NCBI GenBank assembly: GCA_002841765.1
Contig: PHAV01000003.1
Coordinates: 124,001-188,000, forward strand
DNA from: Deltaproteobacteria bacterium HGW-Deltaproteobacteria-4
GTDB lineage: Bacteria > Desulfobacterota > Desulfuromonadia > Desulfuromonadales > UBA2197
Reading direction: 5' to 3'
DNA: 64,000 nucleotides
Shown: in pieces, positions 43,130 to 53,751 of the stretch
Numbering within the stretch: position 1 is the first letter of the stretch
How the letters are laid out: each line of letters starts with the position of its first letter
Translations under genes and position numbers: made by a program
The notes under the pieces: model-generated
What the model was told of the DNA's origin: nothing
Seen by the model: only the letters and a program-made list of their open reading frames with translations
The model's database searches: none

Positions 43130-46100
43130 ATGAAACATGATCATGCTCTCCTCGAAGACAATCCCACCTGGTACCGGGATGCGATCATTTATCAGCTGCA
43201 CATCAAGGCCTTTGCCGATTCCGATGCCGATGGCATCGGCGACTTTCGCGGCCTGATCAGCAGGCTTGACTACCTGCAGGCGCTCGGGATCACGGCGATC
43301 TGGCTCCTCCCCTTCTACCCCTCGCCGCAGCGCGATGACGGTTACGATATCGCCGACTACTACAATGTCAACCCCAGCTACAATACCCTGCGCGACTTCA
43401 AGGAGCTGCTACAGGCCGCCCACAAGCGCGGCCTGCGCGTCATCACCGAACTCGTTCTCAATCATACCTCCGATCAGCATCCCTGGTTCCAGCGCGCCCG
43501 CCACGCCAAAGCGGGCTCCATCCATCGTGACTACTATGTCTGGAGCGACACCCCGGAAAAGTACCGGGAAGCGCGCATTATCTTTCAGGATTTCGAAAGT
43601 TCGAACTGGAGCTGGGATCCGGTCGCCAAGGCCTACTACTGGCACCGTTTTTATCACCATCAGCCCGATCTCAACTTTGAGAATCCCAGGGTGCAGGCAG
43701 AGATGCTTAAGGTTATCGACTTCTGGATGAAGCTCGGTGTCGATGGTGTCCGCCTCGATGCCGTCCCTTATCTCTTTGAGCAGGAAGGGAGCAACTGCGA
43801 GAATCTCCCCGCCACCCATGCCTTCCTCAAGAAGCTGCGGGCCCATCTCGACGCCTCCTTCAAGAACCGCATCCTCCTCTCTGAAGCGAACCAGTGGCCG
43901 GAAGATGCCGCCGCCTACTTCGGCAACGGCGACGAAAGCAACATGGCCTTCCACTTCCCCTTGATGCCGCGCCTCTTCATGGCGATTGAGATGGAAGACC
44001 GCTTCCCGATTGTCGATATCCTCGATCAGACCCCGGCCATCCCCGACAATTGCCAGTGGGCGATCTTCCTGCGCAATCACGACGAGTTGACGCTGGAGAT
44101 GGTCACTGACGAAGAGCGCGACTACATGTACCGGGTCTATGCCTCCGACCCCCTCGCCCGCATCAATCTCGGCATCCGCCGCCGCCTGGCGCCGCTGATG
44201 GGGAATAACCGCCGCAAGATCGAGTTGATGAATATCCTCCTCTTTACCCTCCCCGGCACCCCGATTATCTACTACGGCGATGAAATCGGCATGGGCGACA
44301 ACTATTATCTCGGTGATCGCAACGGCGTGCGCACGCCGATGCAATGGAGTCCCGATCGCAACGCCGGCTTCTCCACCGCCAGTCCGCAGAAGCTCTTTCT
44401 CCCCGCCATCATCGATGCCGAATATCACTACGAATCGATCAACGTCGAGAATCAGGAGCGCAACCCCTCCTCCCTCCTTTGGTGGATGCGGCGCACTATC
44501 GCCATGCGCAAGCGTTTCAAGGCCTTCGGCTGCGGCACTCTGGAGATCCTCTCTTCCGATAATCCCAAGGTCCTGGCTTTTATCCGTAGTCACGAAGAGG
44601 AAAAGCTGCTGGTCGTCATCAATCTCTCGCGCTTTGCTCAGACCGTCACCGTCGATCTGGCCCGTTACGCCGGCATGATCCCCGAAGAGCTCTTCAGCCG
44701 CAGCCGCTTCCCGATGATCCAGGAAAGCCGCTACCACTTCACCATGGGCACTTATGATTATTTCTGGTTTGTCTTGCGGAGTACTGACGGCCGAGGAGAG
44801 CTGCGTGACGAAAGTGTCAAGCTGAAGCTGCGTGACGGACATCCCTGGTGGGAGGTTCTGCAAGGCCGGAGTGGCGAGCGGCTCTGCAGCCATGTCCTCC
44901 CCCCTTATCTGCAACGGGTCTTCTGGTTTTGCGGCAAAGGGCGGGGGATCAGCCAGGTCAACATACTCGACAGCTGCCAGCTTCAACAGGAGGAGCAGGT
45001 CTTTCTCCTCGTCTTTGTTCAGGTCACCTACACGGCGGGGGATCCGGAAATTTATCAGATCCCCATGACCTGGTTATCAAACGAACGGGTGCAGGCGTTG
45101 AGCGAGCGTCACCCCCTGGCCACCATCACCCCGCTGAGCCTCGGCGATGTTGATGGTGTCCTTTGTGACGCCATTTACTTCGAAGAGTTCCGAGAGCTCC
45201 TCTTCGCGCTGATGGTCAATCGCAGCAAGGTGGCGGGGAGGAATGATTCGCTTCTGGTCGGGCTGCGCGGGCGCGGTGTCACCAAAAGTTCTCCGAGCCG
45301 GGGTGAGCTCTTCCCGAGCCGGGTGGCAGCAGTGGAACAGAATAATACCAGTATCCTTTACGGGGATCAGCTCCTCTTCAAGATGTACCGGAAGCTGGAG
45401 GCGGGGATGAATCCCGAAGCCGAAATTCTCCACTACCTGGCGGAAAAGGAACGCTTCAGTCAGGTGCCGGCGTATGCCGGCGGCATCGAGTACCGGTCCA
45501 GCCGTGGTCAAGCTTATGACCTCGGGGTGTTGCAAACCTATGTCCCCTGCCATGGCGATGGCTGGCGCAACGCCTTGACCAGCCTGGCGCAATTTGTCGA
45601 GTATCTGCTGACGCACAAGCACGAGCTCCCCAAACTTCCGCGCCGCTTGCCGACTTTGCTCGAAATCGTCGATCACGGTATCCCCATCCCCTTCGGCGAT
45701 CTGGTCAGTGGTCTGCATCTGGAAATGGCCCTGCTCCTCGGGCAGCGGACCGCCGAGTTACACCGGGCGCTGGCGACGAGAGGGCCGGAGAGCGCCTGGA
45801 GCATGGAAGAGTTTTCTACTCTTTACCAGCGCTCGGTCTTCCAGTCGATGCGGGCGCTGCTGCGGCGGAATTTTCAGCTCCTGACCAGCCGTCTGCCGGA
45901 TCTGTCTGAAGAAGTACAGCGCCGCGCCGCGCCGCTGCTGGCGGCCGAAAAGGAGATTATCGCTTGTCTGCACAAAATAACCGATCATCGTTTTTTGGCG
46001 ATGAAGTGCCGGATTCACGGGGATCTCCATCTCGGCCAGGCGCTCTTTACCGGCAAGGATTTTGTCTTTATCGATTTTGAGGGAGAGCCCTCCCATTCTC

Positions 46101-46471
46101 TAGGGGAACGCCGCCTGAAACGATCGCCGCTGCGCGATGTGGCGAGCATGATCTACTCGATCTATTATGCGGCGATGACGACTTTACAGCATCACGGCAG
46201 CAGCCATCCCGATAATACCGCTTTACTCGATTCCTGGCTGGAGGCCTGGTCTGTCTGCGTCAGCGGCTCCTACCTCAAAGCCTACCTCCAGGGGATGCAG
46301 GGCTCCCCGCTCGTCCCGGCGGATGTGGACGATCTGGAAACCATGCTCCGCTGTTTCCTGATTCATAAAATTATTCACGAGATCGGACAATCCTTGAGCA
46401 ACCGTTTGGAGGGGGTAGATCTGCATCTCCGGGGGCTGGAAATGACGTTGCGGCAGTCCCGCTGTTTGTGA
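43130..46471 (+). CDS. treS: Trehalose synthase / maltokinase fusion, copy 2
   Basis: A second TreS-maltokinase fusion, 1,113 residues. The TreS half has WYRDAIIYQLHIKAFADSDADG, nucleophile D210 in GVDGVRLDAVPYL, acid E252 in LLSEANQWPED and FLRNHDELTLEM. The kinase half has HGDLHLGQ and IDFEGEP with D982. The TreS half is close to copy 1 but the region after residue 560 differs strongly, so the copies are not a recent duplication. The frame is open from 43064; ATG 43130 with AGGAGG upstream is preferred. It is transcribed alone, divergent from malQ, so it may respond to other signals than the copy in the operon. Confidence 0.92.
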   Translation: MKHDHALLEDNPTWYRDAIIYQLHIKAFADSDADGIGDFRGLISRLDYLQALGITAIWLLPFYPSPQRDDGYDIADYYNVNPSYNTLRDFKELLQAAHKRGLRVITELVLNHTSDQHPWFQRARHAKAGSIHRDYYVWSDTPEKYREARIIFQDFESSNWSWDPVAKAYYWHRFYHHQPDLNFENPRVQAEMLKVIDFWMKLGVDGVRLDAVPYLFEQEGSNCENLPATHAFLKKLRAHLDASFKNRILLSEANQWPEDAAAYFGNGDESNMAFHFPLMPRLFMAIEMEDRFPIVDILDQTPAIPDNCQWAIFLRNHDELTLEMVTDEERDYMYRVYASDPLARINLGIRRRLAPLMGNNRRKIELMNILLFTLPGTPIIYYGDEIGMGDNYYLGDRNGVRTPMQWSPDRNAGFSTASPQKLFLPAIIDAEYHYESINVENQERNPSSLLWWMRRTIAMRKRFKAFGCGTLEILSSDNPKVLAFIRSHEEEKLLVVINLSRFAQTVTVDLARYAGMIPEELFSRSRFPMIQESRYHFTMGTYDYFWFVLRSTDGRGELRDESVKLKLRDGHPWWEVLQGRSGERLCSHVLPPYLQRVFWFCGKGRGISQVNILDSCQLQQEEQVFLLVFVQVTYTAGDPEIYQIPMTWLSNERVQALSERHPLATITPLSLGDVDGVLCDAIYFEEFRELLFALMVNRSKVAGRNDSLLVGLRGRGVTKSSPSRGELFPSRVAAVEQNNTSILYGDQLLFKMYRKLEAGMNPEAEILHYLAEKERFSQVPAYAGGIEYRSSRGQAYDLGVLQTYVPCHGDGWRNALTSLAQFVEYLLTHKHELPKLPRRLPTLLEIVDHGIPIPFGDLVSGLHLEMALLLGQRTAELHRALATRGPESAWSMEEFSTLYQRSVFQSMRALLRRNFQLLTSRLPDLSEEVQRRAAPLLAAEKEIIACLHKITDHRFLAMKCRIHGDLHLGQALFTGKDFVFIDFEGEPSHSLGERRLKRSPLRDVASMIYSIYYAAMTTLQHHGSSHPDNTALLDSWLEAWSVCVSGSYLKAYLQGMQGSPLVPADVDDLETMLRCFLIHKIIHEIGQSLSNRLEGVDLHLRGLEMTLRQSRCL

Positions 46472-46614
46472 TTGTTGCACCTTGAAATTTTTTTGTTTAT
46501 TACCGGTGCGGCAGGAAAATCGGGAAGAGCTGACCCGATATTGCTTGAAAGAAGGGACTGAAATCTTTAGGCTTATCCATGAAGTCCGGACAACCTGTAA
46601 CTCGGAGGAACATC

Positions 46615-47493
46615 ATGTTTAAACGTATCACGCTCTTTTTAATCACCAACCTGGCTATCGTCTTTGTTCTCAGTCTCGTACTCAACCTGCTCGGAGTCGG
46701 CCCAATGCTCACGGAACAGGGGATCGACCTGGTCAGTCTGGTCATCTTCGCGGCCGTCTTCGGTTTCGGTGGCTCGCTGATTTCGCTGGCGATCTCCAAG
46801 TGGACAGCCAAGCGTTTGACCAGCGCCCGGGTGATTGTCAGTCCGGCCAATGAAGTGGAGTTCTGGCTGGTGGAGGTAGTGCGCCGCCAGGCCGCGCAGG
46901 CCGGTATTGATATGCCGGAGGTAGCAATCTACGATGCGCCGGATGTCAATGCCTTTGCCACCGGCATGCGGCGCAACAGCGCTTTGGTCGCAGTCAGCAG
47001 CGGACTGTTGCGGGCCATGGACCGGAACGAGGCCGAAGCGGTTCTGGCTCACGAGGTCAGCCATGTGGCCAACGGTGACATGATTACCCTGGCGTTGATT
47101 CAGGGGGTGGTCAACACCTTTGTCATCGTTGCGGCGCGTCTGGTCGGCCATCTTGTCGATCGGGTGGTCTTCAAGACCGAGCGCGGTCACGGGCCCGGTT
47201 TCTTTATCACCTCGATGATCGCCCAGATCGTCTTCGGTATCCTCGCCAGCACCATCGTCTTCTGGTTTAGCCGCCAGCGGGAATTTCGCGCCGATGCCGG
47301 CGCCGCCACCCTGGCCGGGCGGGAGAAGATGATTGCGGCCCTGGAGAAGCTGCGCCAGAGCGTTCGCCAGCCCCATTTGCCGGACCAGATGAGTGCTTTC
47401 GGCATCTCCGGCACCGCCGGGGGTGGTTTAAAGCGGCTCTTTATGACCCATCCGCCCCTGGAAGAACGGATCGCCGCCCTCAAGCGCGGCTAA
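46615..47493 (+). CDS. htpX: Membrane metalloprotease HtpX (M48)
   Basis: HtpX degrades damaged membrane proteins. The 292-residue protein has two N-terminal helices ([20 protein letters not shown] and [20 protein letters not shown]), the zinc site H146-E147-x2-H150 in [12 protein letters not shown], the third ligand region E223 in EFRADAGAA, and two more helices between them. Length is normal. ATG 46615 with GGAGG six bases upstream is preferred over the open frame at 46579. No sigma-32 promoter was found that I could defend. It precedes a CBS/DUF294 gene by 12 bases. Confidence 0.93.
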   Translation: MFKRITLFLITNLAIVFVLSLVLNLLGVGPMLTEQGIDLVSLVIFAAVFGFGGSLISLAISKWTAKRLTSARVIVSPANEVEFWLVEVVRRQAAQAGIDMPEVAIYDAPDVNAFATGMRRNSALVAVSSGLLRAMDRNEAEAVLAHEVSHVANGDMITLALIQGVVNTFVIVAARLVGHLVDRVVFKTERGHGPGFFITSMIAQIVFGILASTIVFWFSRQREFRADAGAATLAGREKMIAALEKLRQSVRQPHLPDQMSAFGISGTAGGGLKRLFMTHPPLEERIAALKRG

Positions 47494-47505
47494 GGGACTC
47501 TTTTT

Positions 47506-48942
47506 ATGTCCGATTTGAATGCCCTCTTTCTCACCGTCGGCCAGTATTGCCGGCGCGAGGTGATCACCTGCGCTCCCACGGATCGGTTGCCGGCGGCGGC
47601 GACGATCATGCAGCGCCGTAATATCTCCAGCGTGGTGGTTTGTGACGGGGGACGCCCAATCGGTATTCTGACGGATCGCGACCTGCGCAACAAGGTGGTG
47701 GCGCAAGGGATTGATCCCGGCACCTTGAGCGTTGCTGAGATCATGAACAGCCCGGTGCTGACGATCTCCGAAGACGATTATCTCTTCGAAGCGCTGCATC
47801 GTCTCTCGCGGCACCGCATTCATCGTCTGGTGGTGACCGGTCCAAACGGTGAACTTGCCGGGATCATCACTGATTCGGATATTCTGCGGGTGCAGACCCG
47901 TTCGCCGCAGCAGTTGGTGCGGGAGATCGAAGAGGCAGCCACTCTCGACGAGCTGAAAGGGCTGCATCAGCGGGTTCAGGGCTTGGTCCAGCACCTGACC
48001 GGCACCGGTGTCCGCGTTCGCGATACGATCCGGCTTATCGCCCATCTCAATGACCGGATTGTCGTCCGGTTGATCGATCTGCTGCGGGCGGACCGTTTTA
48101 ACGGCCTGACCGAAAAGTTTGCCTTTGTCGTGCTGGGGAGCGAAGGGCGTAGTGAGCAGACCCTGACGACCGATCAGGATAATGCCCTGATCTATGTCGA
48201 TGATCTTCCTGCGGCGGATCTGCAGCAGCTCAAAGAGTTCAGCACGCTCCTCATCAACAGTTTGATCGCCATCGGCGTCCCGTCCTGTCCGGGCGGCATC
48301 ATGGCCAAGAACGATCAATGGCGTCGCAGCCTCCAACAGTGGCGCACGGTCCTCGATCAGTGGTTTAGTACGCCGACTCCGGAAAACATCATGAATGTCA
48401 GTATGTTCTCCGACTTGCGGATGTTAAGCGGCGATTCGGCCCTGGAGCAGGCGCTGAAGGACCATGTTGTCGGGCGCTTGCAGGGGAATGATTTTTATCT
48501 CGGCCATATGACCGCCAATCTACTGCACTTCCCCGTGCCGCTCGGTCTGTTCGGTCGGATCAAGGGGGAAAAAGGGGAGCATGCCGGGCGGCTTGATCTC
48601 AAGAAGGCGGGGATCTTCGCCATCACCGAAGGGGTCAAGATCCTGGCGCTGGCGAACGGGGTGCAGGAGACAGGCACGGCCCAGCGGATCGAGCGTTTGG
48701 CGCAACTGGGCGAACTCACGCAACAAGCGGCGGACGACCTCATCGCCAGTTTTTACGCACTGGTCCATTTCCGCCTGCGCACTCAGGTCGATGCCATCAA
48801 CGCCGGAAGAGAGCCGGATAACCGTATCACTCTGGCCGGGTTGAACCGGATGGAGCAGGAGCGTCTGAAAGCGGCGCTGCAAGGAGTTCGCACCTTTCAG
48901 GAAAGTATCGGCAGTCGCTACCGGTTGGGACAGTCGATTTAG
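47506..48942 (+). CDS. CBS-pair / DUF294 nucleotidyltransferase-like protein
   Basis: A 478-residue cytoplasmic signalling protein. Two CBS motifs occupy about residues 8-130 (MQRRNISSVVVCDGGRPIGI and RHRIHRLVVTGPNGELAGII), followed by a GlnD-like DUF294 nucleotidyltransferase domain with GSEGRSEQTLTTDQD at 211-225, and a substrate-binding C-terminal domain. Many relatives also carry an N-terminal cyclic-nucleotide domain, which is missing here. CBS pairs usually bind adenine nucleotides, so it may report energy state; the transferred group and target are unknown. It lies 12 bases after htpX and 103 bases before the DUF389 gene. Confidence 0.85.
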   Translation: MSDLNALFLTVGQYCRREVITCAPTDRLPAAATIMQRRNISSVVVCDGGRPIGILTDRDLRNKVVAQGIDPGTLSVAEIMNSPVLTISEDDYLFEALHRLSRHRIHRLVVTGPNGELAGIITDSDILRVQTRSPQQLVREIEEAATLDELKGLHQRVQGLVQHLTGTGVRVRDTIRLIAHLNDRIVVRLIDLLRADRFNGLTEKFAFVVLGSEGRSEQTLTTDQDNALIYVDDLPAADLQQLKEFSTLLINSLIAIGVPSCPGGIMAKNDQWRRSLQQWRTVLDQWFSTPTPENIMNVSMFSDLRMLSGDSALEQALKDHVVGRLQGNDFYLGHMTANLLHFPVPLGLFGRIKGEKGEHAGRLDLKKAGIFAITEGVKILALANGVQETGTAQRIERLAQLGELTQQAADDLIASFYALVHFRLRTQVDAINAGREPDNRITLAGLNRMEQERLKAALQGVRTFQESIGSRYRLGQSI

Positions 48943-49045
48943 GTTGGGCGCCGCGGCTTTATTGGCACTCCGTTTGGAATATATTGCAGTCGCAGGGATT
49001 GTTCATTATATTCCGGAACCATATTTTTAAAGGCAGGCGCACTTC

Positions 49046-50662
49046 ATGACTCCAGAATCACCGGAAAAATCTCCCCTGCGGGAAGCTCTGCATCGTCTGC
49101 GACTGACGGTCAACGAGTATCTCGATAGCAAGTCCGCCGATGTGCAGCACAAAGAGGTCATCAAAGAACTCTACACCCGCACCGACATGACCGGCAGCTA
49201 TGTGGCGGCGCTGGTCTTTGCCAATCTCATCGCCCTGCTCGGGCTTCTGTCCAACAGCGTCGCCGTGGTGATCGGTGCCATGCTCATCTCGCCGCTGATG
49301 GGGCCGATCTTTACCCTCGGGCTGGCCTTTGCCCTTGGCCATCTGACTCTGGCCCGCAAGGCCGCCCGGATTATCGCCATCAGTGTTTTGGTAACAGTGC
49401 TGGCGGCCGCCTTCTTTACCCTCCTCTCCCCCCTCAAGGAAGTAACGCCGGAAATTCTGTCCCGCACCCGGCCGAATATCTACGATTTGCTGGTCGCCAT
49501 CTTCTCCGGCGCCGTCGGTGCCATCGCCCTTTGTACCCGGAAAAACTATCTCTTTACCACCACCGGAGTCGCCGTCGCGACCGCGGTCATTCCCCCCTTG
49601 AGTGTCGTCGGCTATGGCATCGGCACCTTCCAGTTCAGCATGGCCCTGGGTGGATTCTTCCTGTTCTTTACCAACCTGGTGGCCATCGTCATCAGTTCCG
49701 ATATTGTCTTCATGCTCCTGCGCTTCCGTACCTCCATGGTCGAAGAGAGTCCGTACCCTTTACGACTCCGATTAAAAGTCCTCGGTATTACCCTTGCCAT
49801 CATCTCCGTCCCCCTCGTCACGACGTTGGTCATCGATATCCGCGCCCTCAAACTGAGCAAGCGGATTGAGCAGACCCTCAAGAGTCACCTTAATCTGGAG
49901 GGGCAATCGCGCCTGACCTCCTATTCGATCAATCGCGATGAACCGGTCATCAAGGTTCTGGCGACCGTCAACACCGTTACCGAGTTTGATACCGACAACG
50001 AAAAGGTGCTCCAGAACGCCCTTGGCAGCGAAACGAATCGGCCCGTTGAGCTCGAACTCGAGCAAGTCGTGGTCAAGGCCGGAACCATTAAAAAACCGAC
50101 GCTGCCCCTGGCCCTCAGCTCTTCCCCGCCGGCACCCGCAGCCCCTGAGACCCTTGCGACGCTGCGCAGCAAAACCATGGGGATCATCCGGGGCGCCTGT
50201 GACGAAGCCGGTACCTTCCTGTCCCCCTGGCCGGTACGCAGCTGTGAGGTCAGCTTTAGCGCCGGGTCTTCCCCGGTGACCCTGCACCTGGCTGTCGGCC
50301 GCGATCACCCCCTGCGTGAGCAGGAGGAGCGCTGGCTGAAGCTGGCGGTCGCTAAAAAGCTGCAGGAAGAAGTAGCCTTGAAACTGTCCACAGTCCCGCT
50401 GCTGCCGGCTCTGACCCTCGGTGATAAGGGTGTGCCGGACGCGGCCGGAGTGAAGGCGTTGGCGATCCTCAAAGAGTTGCTGCGAAAAGATATCCCGCTG
50501 CGCTTGACCTTGCAGTACCCGACCGGGACTCGAAACGGCCTGAAAAAAGCACGTCTACTGAAAGGATACCTTGAAAAAGAACTGGGATTAGACGGGAAGC
50601 TGATCACCCTTAAATCGTCCGGAAGCAGTTATCTGGTGATGGTGCAGGAAGAGGGAGGATAA
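49046..50662 (+). CDS. DUF389 membrane protein
   Basis: A 538-residue protein with the DUF389 (TIGR00341-like) membrane domain at about 50-260: MTGSYVAALVFANLIALLG, SVAVVIGAMLISPLMGPIF and GAVGAIALCTRKNYLF are typical. The C-terminal 270 residues are soluble, with a linker rich in Pro/Ala (SSPPAPAAPETLATL), and are not recognised. The function of the family is not established. It ends 4 bases before mrpA and probably shares its transcript, suggesting a part in ion homeostasis or in regulating the antiporter; this is inference. Confidence 0.82.
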   Translation: MTPESPEKSPLREALHRLRLTVNEYLDSKSADVQHKEVIKELYTRTDMTGSYVAALVFANLIALLGLLSNSVAVVIGAMLISPLMGPIFTLGLAFALGHLTLARKAARIIAISVLVTVLAAAFFTLLSPLKEVTPEILSRTRPNIYDLLVAIFSGAVGAIALCTRKNYLFTTTGVAVATAVIPPLSVVGYGIGTFQFSMALGGFFLFFTNLVAIVISSDIVFMLLRFRTSMVEESPYPLRLRLKVLGITLAIISVPLVTTLVIDIRALKLSKRIEQTLKSHLNLEGQSRLTSYSINRDEPVIKVLATVNTVTEFDTDNEKVLQNALGSETNRPVELELEQVVVKAGTIKKPTLPLALSSSPPAPAAPETLATLRSKTMGIIRGACDEAGTFLSPWPVRSCEVSFSAGSSPVTLHLAVGRDHPLREQEERWLKLAVAKKLQEEVALKLSTVPLLPALTLGDKGVPDAAGVKALAILKELLRKDIPLRLTLQYPTGTRNGLKKARLLKGYLEKELGLDGKLITLKSSGSSYLVMVQEEGG

Positions 50663-50666
50663 GGCG

Positions 50667-52970
50667 ATGCTCCTGGCGGTCCTTTGCGGCTTCGGCGCCG
50701 CTCTCTTTGCACCGCTTGGCTTCCGTCGTTTTCCGCTCTGGGCGGGGCGGCTTGCGCCGCTGCTGCCCCTTGGTCTCTTCCTCTTTTTTCTCAGTCACAT
50801 CGGTCCGGTCAGTCGGGGGGAGACGGTCGTATATACCACCCCCTGGATCCCCTCCCTCGGCATCGATTTTTCTCTTTATCTCGACGGATTGGGGATGCTC
50901 TTTGCCCTGTTGGTGACCGGCATCGGCTTTCTCATCTTTCTTTATACCCCTGCTTATCTCGGGGCGGATCGCCGCCAGGGGACGCTCTTTGCCTGGCTCT
51001 TCGCCTTCATGGCGGCGATGCTCGGCACCACCCTCGCCGGCAATCTCATCACCCTCTTTGTCTTTTGGGAGTTGACCGGCCTCTGCTCTTACCTGCTGAT
51101 CGGCTTTGATCATGAAGCCGAAAACTCCCGCAGCGCGGCCCTGCAGGCGTTGCTGGTCACCGGCGGCGGCGGGCTCGCCCTCCTCGCCGGTTTCCTCCTC
51201 CTCGGCGGCGTTGTCGGCAGCATGGAGTTGCCGGTGCTCCTGGCGAGTGGCGATCTGGTGCGCAACCATCCCCTGTATCTGCCGATCCTCCTTCTCCTCC
51301 TGGGCGGCGCCTTTACCAAGTCCGCGCAGTTCCCTTTTCATTTCTGGCTGCCGAACGCCATGGCGGCGCCAACGCCGATCTCTGCCTACCTCCATTCCGC
51401 GACCATGGTCAAACTCGGGATTTACCTCCTCGCCCGCTTCTCTCCGGTTTTGGCCGGGACAGAGCTTTGGCTGGCGCTGGTCGCCGGGGTCGGCGGCCTG
51501 ACGATGCTGGTCGGCGGCATTCTGGCTGTTCTGGAGCATGACCTCAAGCGGATCCTTGCCTGGTCGACGGTGAGTGCCCTGGGGATCCTCACCCTCCTTT
51601 TCGGGGTCGGAACGCCGACCGCAATCACCGCGGCGATCCTGCTGCTTCTCACCCATGCCCTTTACAAAAGCTCCCTCTTTCTCGTCGCCGGCGCCCTTGA
51701 TCACGGTGCCGGCAGTCGCGATATCCGTCAGTTGGGCGGGCTGGCAACGCAGATGCCGTGGCTGGCTGCCGCTGCGATCCTCGCTGCTCTGGCCATGGCC
51801 GGCCTGCCGCCACTCTTCGGTTTTATTGCCAAGGAGTCGATTTACACGGCCCTGCTCCTTGCACCTTGGGAGCCACTGCTGTTGACCGGACTGATGCTGG
51901 TGGCCAATGCTCTGATGGTGACGGTGGCGGTCATGACCGGCCTTGGCCCCTTTCTTGGCAAAGGGGCGTCCTCTCTTCCGACGCCCCATCCCCTGCCGCT
52001 GACCCTGTGGTTGGCCCCCCTTCTTCCTGCCGCTCTTGGCCTCCTGCTCGGCCTGGTCCCTGGCTTTGTCGCGCCCCTTCTCCTCCATCCGGCGATTGCC
52101 GTTGTGCAGGCGGCCCCCGTCAGTACCGTCCTTGCTCTGTGGCATGGGTTCAATTTCGAACTGCTGCTGAGCGCGGCGACGCTGCTTGTCGGTACCCTGA
52201 TCGTCTTAAGCCGGCGCCGGCTGCTGGCGTTGCTGCCGGCTTCCTGGCAAGAGGGGGGCTTTACCCAGGATGGCGGCTTTGTTTTGCTCCTGCGCACTTT
52301 GCTGTGCGGGGCCCGGCTACAAACGATCATTGTCCAGAACGGCCGGCTGCGCTATTACCTGATGGCGACGATCGGGGTCGCCATGGGTTCGATGGGGCTG
52401 ACCTTTCTCGAAAGTGGCGGCCTGCCGGGCGCGCTCCCCTGGCCCAGCGGTTATCTGCATGAATGGTTGGCGGCCGGGATTATTGTTGCCGGGGCGCTGT
52501 ACGTCACCGTCACCGATTCCCGGCTCGGGGCGGTGGTGGCGCTGGGGACGGTCGGCTACGGCGTCTCACTGGTCTATATCCTGTACGGGGCCCCTGATCT
52601 GGCCATGACCCAGTTCTGCATCGAGACGCTGGCGATCGTTCTCTTTGTCCTCGTCCTTTATCGTCTCCCCCTCTTTGCCCTCCTCTCCACCCCGGTCGCA
52701 CGGTTGCGTGATGCGGCCATGGCCGCCGCCATCGGCGGGCTCATGACCCTGCTCATGCTTTATGTCCTGGCGCAGCCGCTGGTGCCGCATGTCAGCGACT
52801 TCTTTTTGGCTAACAGTTGGCCGGCGGCGCACGGCCGCAATGTCGTCAACGTCATTCTTGTCGACTTCCGCGCTCTCGATACCCTTGGCGAGATCGTTGT
52901 TTTGGCGGTGGCGGCGCTCGGGGTCTTCGGTCTGATACAGTCGCGGCGTGCCGACGGGGAGGGGAAATGA
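50667..52970 (+). CDS. mrpA: Mrp antiporter subunit A
   Basis: MrpA is the largest subunit of the multisubunit Na+/H+ antiporter. The 767-residue protein joins a NuoL-like part (about 1-500) with the conserved Glu in [17 protein letters not shown] (near 135) and the helix [19 protein letters not shown], a DUF4040 part ([33 protein letters not shown]) and an MbhE-like end ([20 protein letters not shown]). It is the fused form of the separate genes seen in the other antiporter operon. It overlaps mrpB by 4 bases and leads mrpABCDEFG. Confidence 0.93.
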   Translation: MLLAVLCGFGAALFAPLGFRRFPLWAGRLAPLLPLGLFLFFLSHIGPVSRGETVVYTTPWIPSLGIDFSLYLDGLGMLFALLVTGIGFLIFLYTPAYLGADRRQGTLFAWLFAFMAAMLGTTLAGNLITLFVFWELTGLCSYLLIGFDHEAENSRSAALQALLVTGGGGLALLAGFLLLGGVVGSMELPVLLASGDLVRNHPLYLPILLLLLGGAFTKSAQFPFHFWLPNAMAAPTPISAYLHSATMVKLGIYLLARFSPVLAGTELWLALVAGVGGLTMLVGGILAVLEHDLKRILAWSTVSALGILTLLFGVGTPTAITAAILLLLTHALYKSSLFLVAGALDHGAGSRDIRQLGGLATQMPWLAAAAILAALAMAGLPPLFGFIAKESIYTALLLAPWEPLLLTGLMLVANALMVTVAVMTGLGPFLGKGASSLPTPHPLPLTLWLAPLLPAALGLLLGLVPGFVAPLLLHPAIAVVQAAPVSTVLALWHGFNFELLLSAATLLVGTLIVLSRRRLLALLPASWQEGGFTQDGGFVLLLRTLLCGARLQTIIVQNGRLRYYLMATIGVAMGSMGLTFLESGGLPGALPWPSGYLHEWLAAGIIVAGALYVTVTDSRLGAVVALGTVGYGVSLVYILYGAPDLAMTQFCIETLAIVLFVLVLYRLPLFALLSTPVARLRDAAMAAAIGGLMTLLMLYVLAQPLVPHVSDFFLANSWPAAHGRNVVNVILVDFRALDTLGEIVVLAVAALGVFGLIQSRRADGEGK

Positions 52971-53377
52971 GCTCGATTATCCTCTCCACTACCATCCGTC
53001 TTCTTTTGCCGCTCCTCCTCCTCTTCTCGGTCTTTCTCCTGTTGCGCGGCCACAATGAGCCGGGCGGCGGCTTTGTCGGCGGATTGGTTGCCGCTGCCGC
53101 TATCTCCCTTTACGCTCTGGCGGAAGGGGTCGAAGCGGCCCGTCGCATCCTGATTGTCAATCCCCGCAATTTGATTGCCGGCGGTCTCCTCACTGCCCTC
53201 GGCAGCGGGGTGATCCCCCTTTTTTTCGGACGTCCTTTCCAGTCCGGTCTCTGGCTCCCGCATTCGCTGCCGGTTTTCGGGCATGTCGGCACCCCCCTCC
53301 TCTTCGATCTTGGCGTTTATCTGCTGGTGCAAGGGATGGCCCTCCTGATCGTCCTGTCGCTGATGGAGGAGGAGTAA
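52967..53377 (+). CDS. mrpB: Mrp antiporter subunit B
   Basis: A 136-residue MnhB-family protein with four helices and the mark [19 protein letters not shown]. The frame is open from 52817 inside mrpA, but ATG 52967 in the ATGA overlap with the mrpA stop, preceded by GGAGGGG, is clearly the start. Two bases separate it from mrpC. Confidence 0.93.
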   Translation: MSSIILSTTIRLLLPLLLLFSVFLLLRGHNEPGGGFVGGLVAAAAISLYALAEGVEAARRILIVNPRNLIAGGLLTALGSGVIPLFFGRPFQSGLWLPHSLPVFGHVGTPLLFDLGVYLLVQGMALLIVLSLMEEE

Positions 53378-53379
53378 CG

Positions 53380-53751
53380 ATGGAGAGTGTTTTTGCAGTG
53401 GTGGTCGGCATCTTGTATGCGACCGGTCTATATCTGATGGTGCGGCGCAGTATTGTCAAGACCATCTTCGGTCTGGCCCTCCTCGGCAATGGTGCCAACC
53501 TGCTGATCTTTACCGTTGGCCGGCTGAGCGCCGGTCGCCCGCCCTACGTTCCGGTCGGCGCCCTGGAGCCGCTGCCGCCGGTGGCCGATCCTCTCCCCCA
53601 GGCGCTGATTCTCACCGCCATCGTCATCGGCTTCGGGGTGCAGGCCTTTGCCCTGGTCCTGATCAAGCGGGTTTATCAAGCGGTCGGCAGTGATGATGTC
53701 GATGAAATGACGACGACCGACCGGATTGGCGACGACGGAGGGCAGGGATGA
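53380..53751 (+). CDS. mrpC: Mrp antiporter subunit C (NuoK-like)
   Basis: A 123-residue NuoK-like protein with three helices: [20 protein letters not shown] and [21 protein letters not shown] are typical of MrpC. It is coupled to mrpD by a 4-base ATGA overlap. Confidence 0.93.
   Translation: MESVFAVVVGILYATGLYLMVRRSIVKTIFGLALLGNGANLLIFTVGRLSAGRPPYVPVGALEPLPPVADPLPQALILTAIVIGFGVQAFALVLIKRVYQAVGSDDVDEMTTTDRIGDDGGQG

Noticed and set aside
48963-48980. Sigma-54-like site TTGGCACTCCGTTTGGA before the DUF389 gene
   Set aside because: The -24 GG is present but the -12 position reads GG instead of GC, so the essential element is missing.
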